This document shows positions 44,652 through 46,177 of a stretch of 46,177 bases of DNA, piece after piece (position 1 is the first letter of the stretch; the number at the start of each line of letters is the position of its first letter). The notes beneath the pieces are model-generated. The model worked only from the letters and a program-made list of their open reading frames with translations. It did not search any database and was not told the DNA's origin. The translations under genes and the position numbers were made by a program. The stretch is taken from positions 1-46,177 of the forward strand of contig JBAQMG010000014.1 of assembly GCA_049302575.1 (NCBI GenBank), given 5' to 3'. The DNA is from JBAQMG01 sp049302575 (lineage in GTDB: Bacteria > Bacillota > Desulfitobacteriia > Desulfitobacteriales > Desulfitobacteriaceae).

Positions 44652-45632
44652 ATGGGTTACGAAAATGTACGATTTCCTGAAAATACGCGGTTTCTTGTCA
44701 CCGGTGCTGCTGGATTTATTGGCTCCAATCTTGTTGAAGTATTACTTAGTATGGGTATGAAGGTACGAGCACTTGACAATTTTTCTGCTGGTAAGCGTGA
44801 AAACATAGATTCGTTCATAAATCATTCCAATTTTGAATTCATTGAGGGTGATATATGTAACTTTGACACTTGCCTAAAGGCGTGTGAAGATGTTGACTAT
44901 GTCTTACATCAGGCTGCACTCGGTTCTGTACCCCGCTCTATCAGGTTTCCGCTAATGTATGAGGAAAACAACATTAAAGGCTCACTTAATATAATGGAAG
45001 CTGCCCGTCTAGCTGGTAGTATAAAAAGAATTGTCTATGCTTCTTCTTCCTCAATCTATGGCGATGCGGTTAAACTGCCTAAGGTGGAGGGCGAGGAGGG
45101 AAGGCTGCTTTCTCCCTACGCAGTTGCTAAGCATGCAAATGAGCTTTACGGTAACCTTTACACTCACTTGTACGGTGTACAGTGCATAGGTTTGCGTTAT
45201 TTTAACGTTTTTGGTCGTAGACAGGATCCATATTCCCAGTATGCTGCGGTTATTCCGCTTTTTGCAAAGATGTTGCTCGCTGGTGAATCGCCGACAATTA
45301 ATGGTGATGGTGAAACAAGCCGTGATTTCACATATATTGAAAATGTCATTGAGGCCAATCTGAAGGCTTGCATGGCTCCGTCTGAAGCATGCGGACAAGC
45401 TTACAATATTGCGTACGGCGAACGGTTTACATTAAATCATATGTATGCAAAAATGTGTGAGTTGCTTGGGGTCGATATTGAACCAATTCATGGGCCTGAA
45501 CGCGTCGGCGATATACGGCATTCCCATGCTGACATCTCTAAGGCCCGTAAGTTACTGGACTATAAACCGTCGTGGTCTTTTGAGCTTGGCTTTGAGCAGG
45601 CTTTGGAGTGGTACAGACTTTACCTAGGGTAG
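44652..45632 (+). CDS. Nucleotide-sugar 4-epimerase (WbpP/Gne-like SDR)
   Basis: Extended short-chain dehydrogenase, 326 aa, that inverts C4 of UDP-GlcNAc or UDP-Glc. GAAGFIGSN near residues 18-26 (NAD site), ALDNFSAGKRENI near 40-52, YASSSSIYGD near 129-138, catalytic Y-x3-K in SPYAVAKHANELYG, and RYFNVFGRRQDP near 182-193, which resembles WbpP/TviC-type UDP-GlcNAc epimerases. GATGGAGGTAAAA precedes ATG 44652. A gap of 102 bases separates it from the GT gene. Confidence 0.85.
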   Translation: MGYENVRFPENTRFLVTGAAGFIGSNLVEVLLSMGMKVRALDNFSAGKRENIDSFINHSNFEFIEGDICNFDTCLKACEDVDYVLHQAALGSVPRSIRFPLMYEENNIKGSLNIMEAARLAGSIKRIVYASSSSIYGDAVKLPKVEGEEGRLLSPYAVAKHANELYGNLYTHLYGVQCIGLRYFNVFGRRQDPYSQYAAVIPLFAKMLLAGESPTINGDGETSRDFTYIENVIEANLKACMAPSEACGQAYNIAYGERFTLNHMYAKMCELLGVDIEPIHGPERVGDIRHSHADISKARKLLDYKPSWSFELGFEQALEWYRLYLG

Positions 45633-45649
45633 AGTTAAACTGAGGGTAG

Positions 45650-46018
45650 AGTCTTAAGATCTTTAACAACGGCGATATGTACCGCGATTTCACCTATGTG
45701 GATGATATTGTGATAGGTGTTAAGAATATCCTATGCAATCCTCCAAAAGCTAATGAAAACGGTGTAATATACAAGATCTATAACATTGGCAACAATAAGC
45801 CGGAAAAGCTGATGGACTTTATCCAGACATTGGAGCAATGTCTTGGCAAGGAAGCAAAGAAAGAGTATTTGCCGATGCAGCCGGGAGACGTGTATCAGAC
45901 TTATGCGGATGTTACTGAGCTGATGAATGATTTTGGATTTAAGCCGAGTACGTCGATAGCAGAAGGTTTGGCAAGGTTCGTGGAGTGGTATAAGGAAGAG
46001 TATTGCAGTGGATTATAA
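45650..46018 (+). pseudogene. C-terminal fragment of a UDP-glucuronate 4-epimerase-like gene
   Basis: The frame after stop 45647-45649 reads SLKIFNNGDMYRDFTYVDDIV..., a perfect interior match to CapI-type epimerases (vFNnGdm.RDFTYiDDiv), and continues through YNIGNNKPEKLMDFI, MQPGDVYQTYADV and FGFKPSTSIAEGL to a normal C-terminus. About two-thirds of the gene (NAD site and YxxxK) is missing, although ATG 45677 could start a 113-aa product. It follows an intact but different epimerase by 17 bases and looks like the residue of a replaced cassette. Confidence 0.85.
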
Positions 46019-46116
46019 CGAGATTATCAAAATCAGGAATTGTTTTTTATCTCATATTCCAGAAAACTCCGAAGTCAATTTGGCCTGTTTAAATTTGGAA
46101 TTTTAAACATCCTTGG

Positions 46117-46177
46117 TTAGGTACCATTCCAGACAAACACTGATTCCGGTAACTCTAAATAGCGAATGATCTTCGCC
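46117..46177 (-). other. Partial minus-strand frame at the window edge, unidentified
   Basis: Reading leftward from the edge, an open frame gives AKIIRYLELPESVFVWNGT then stop at 46117-46119. It is too short to identify and may be the end of a gene or relic outside. The rest of 46019-46116 holds no gene I can support. Confidence 0.25.

Overview
The window looks like chromosome of a spore-forming, anaerobic Firmicute of the Desulfosporosinus/Desulfitobacterium (Peptococcaceae) type. The grounds are gene content and order: a heterodisulfide-reductase-type electron module, rex, an mre/mrd/min cluster with minE, tgt-yajC-secD-secF, CWB2-repeat cell-wall proteins, two sigma-H-like promoters and many GTG/TTG starts. 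The assignment is by gene content only; no rRNA or tRNA is present.

Region 1 (1-4100) is redox metabolism. It holds a tandem-HdrA flavoprotein followed by an MvhD-type subunit. Each reading frame is interrupted once by TGA, exactly where the family has a conserved cysteine, and a stem-loop follows at SECIS distance. I read both as selenoproteins (1030 and 278 aa). Region 2 (4100-9850) has a DUF47-pit phosphate uptake pair behind a promoter with PHO-box-like repeats inside a perfect inverted repeat, then rex, cimA, a small membrane protein, maf and a wrecked radC.

Region 3 (9850-27600) is the cell-shape and division block: mreB-mreC-mreD-mrdA, minC-minD-minE, rodA, a giant 2871-aa cyclic beta-1,2-glucan synthase-like protein, and a SpoIVFA-like degenerate M23 protein. 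Region 4 (27600-32300) begins with a 505-base hairpin-rich non-coding segment where the conserved min/spoIVF gene order stops and the tgt-yajC-secD-secF order starts, a plausible rearrangement junction.

Region 5 (32300-46177) is cell surface. It carries a GDSL-fold exported protein with a degenerate active site, a 997-aa CWB2 surface protein behind a sigma-H-type promoter, then an exopolysaccharide/glycan locus: Wzz-like modulator, BY-kinase, PHP tyrosine phosphatase, and a pgl-like set (DegT aminotransferase, small phosphoglycosyl transferase, NeuD/PglD acyltransferase, GT4 glycosyltransferase, nucleotide-sugar epimerase). This locus is littered with relics: an AAA-ATPase/PD-(D/E)XK remnant and a C-terminal epimerase fragment. 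Short AT-rich palindromic repeats built on TGCATAATGCAT, and another hairpin repeat family, recur in the intergenic gaps across the window.
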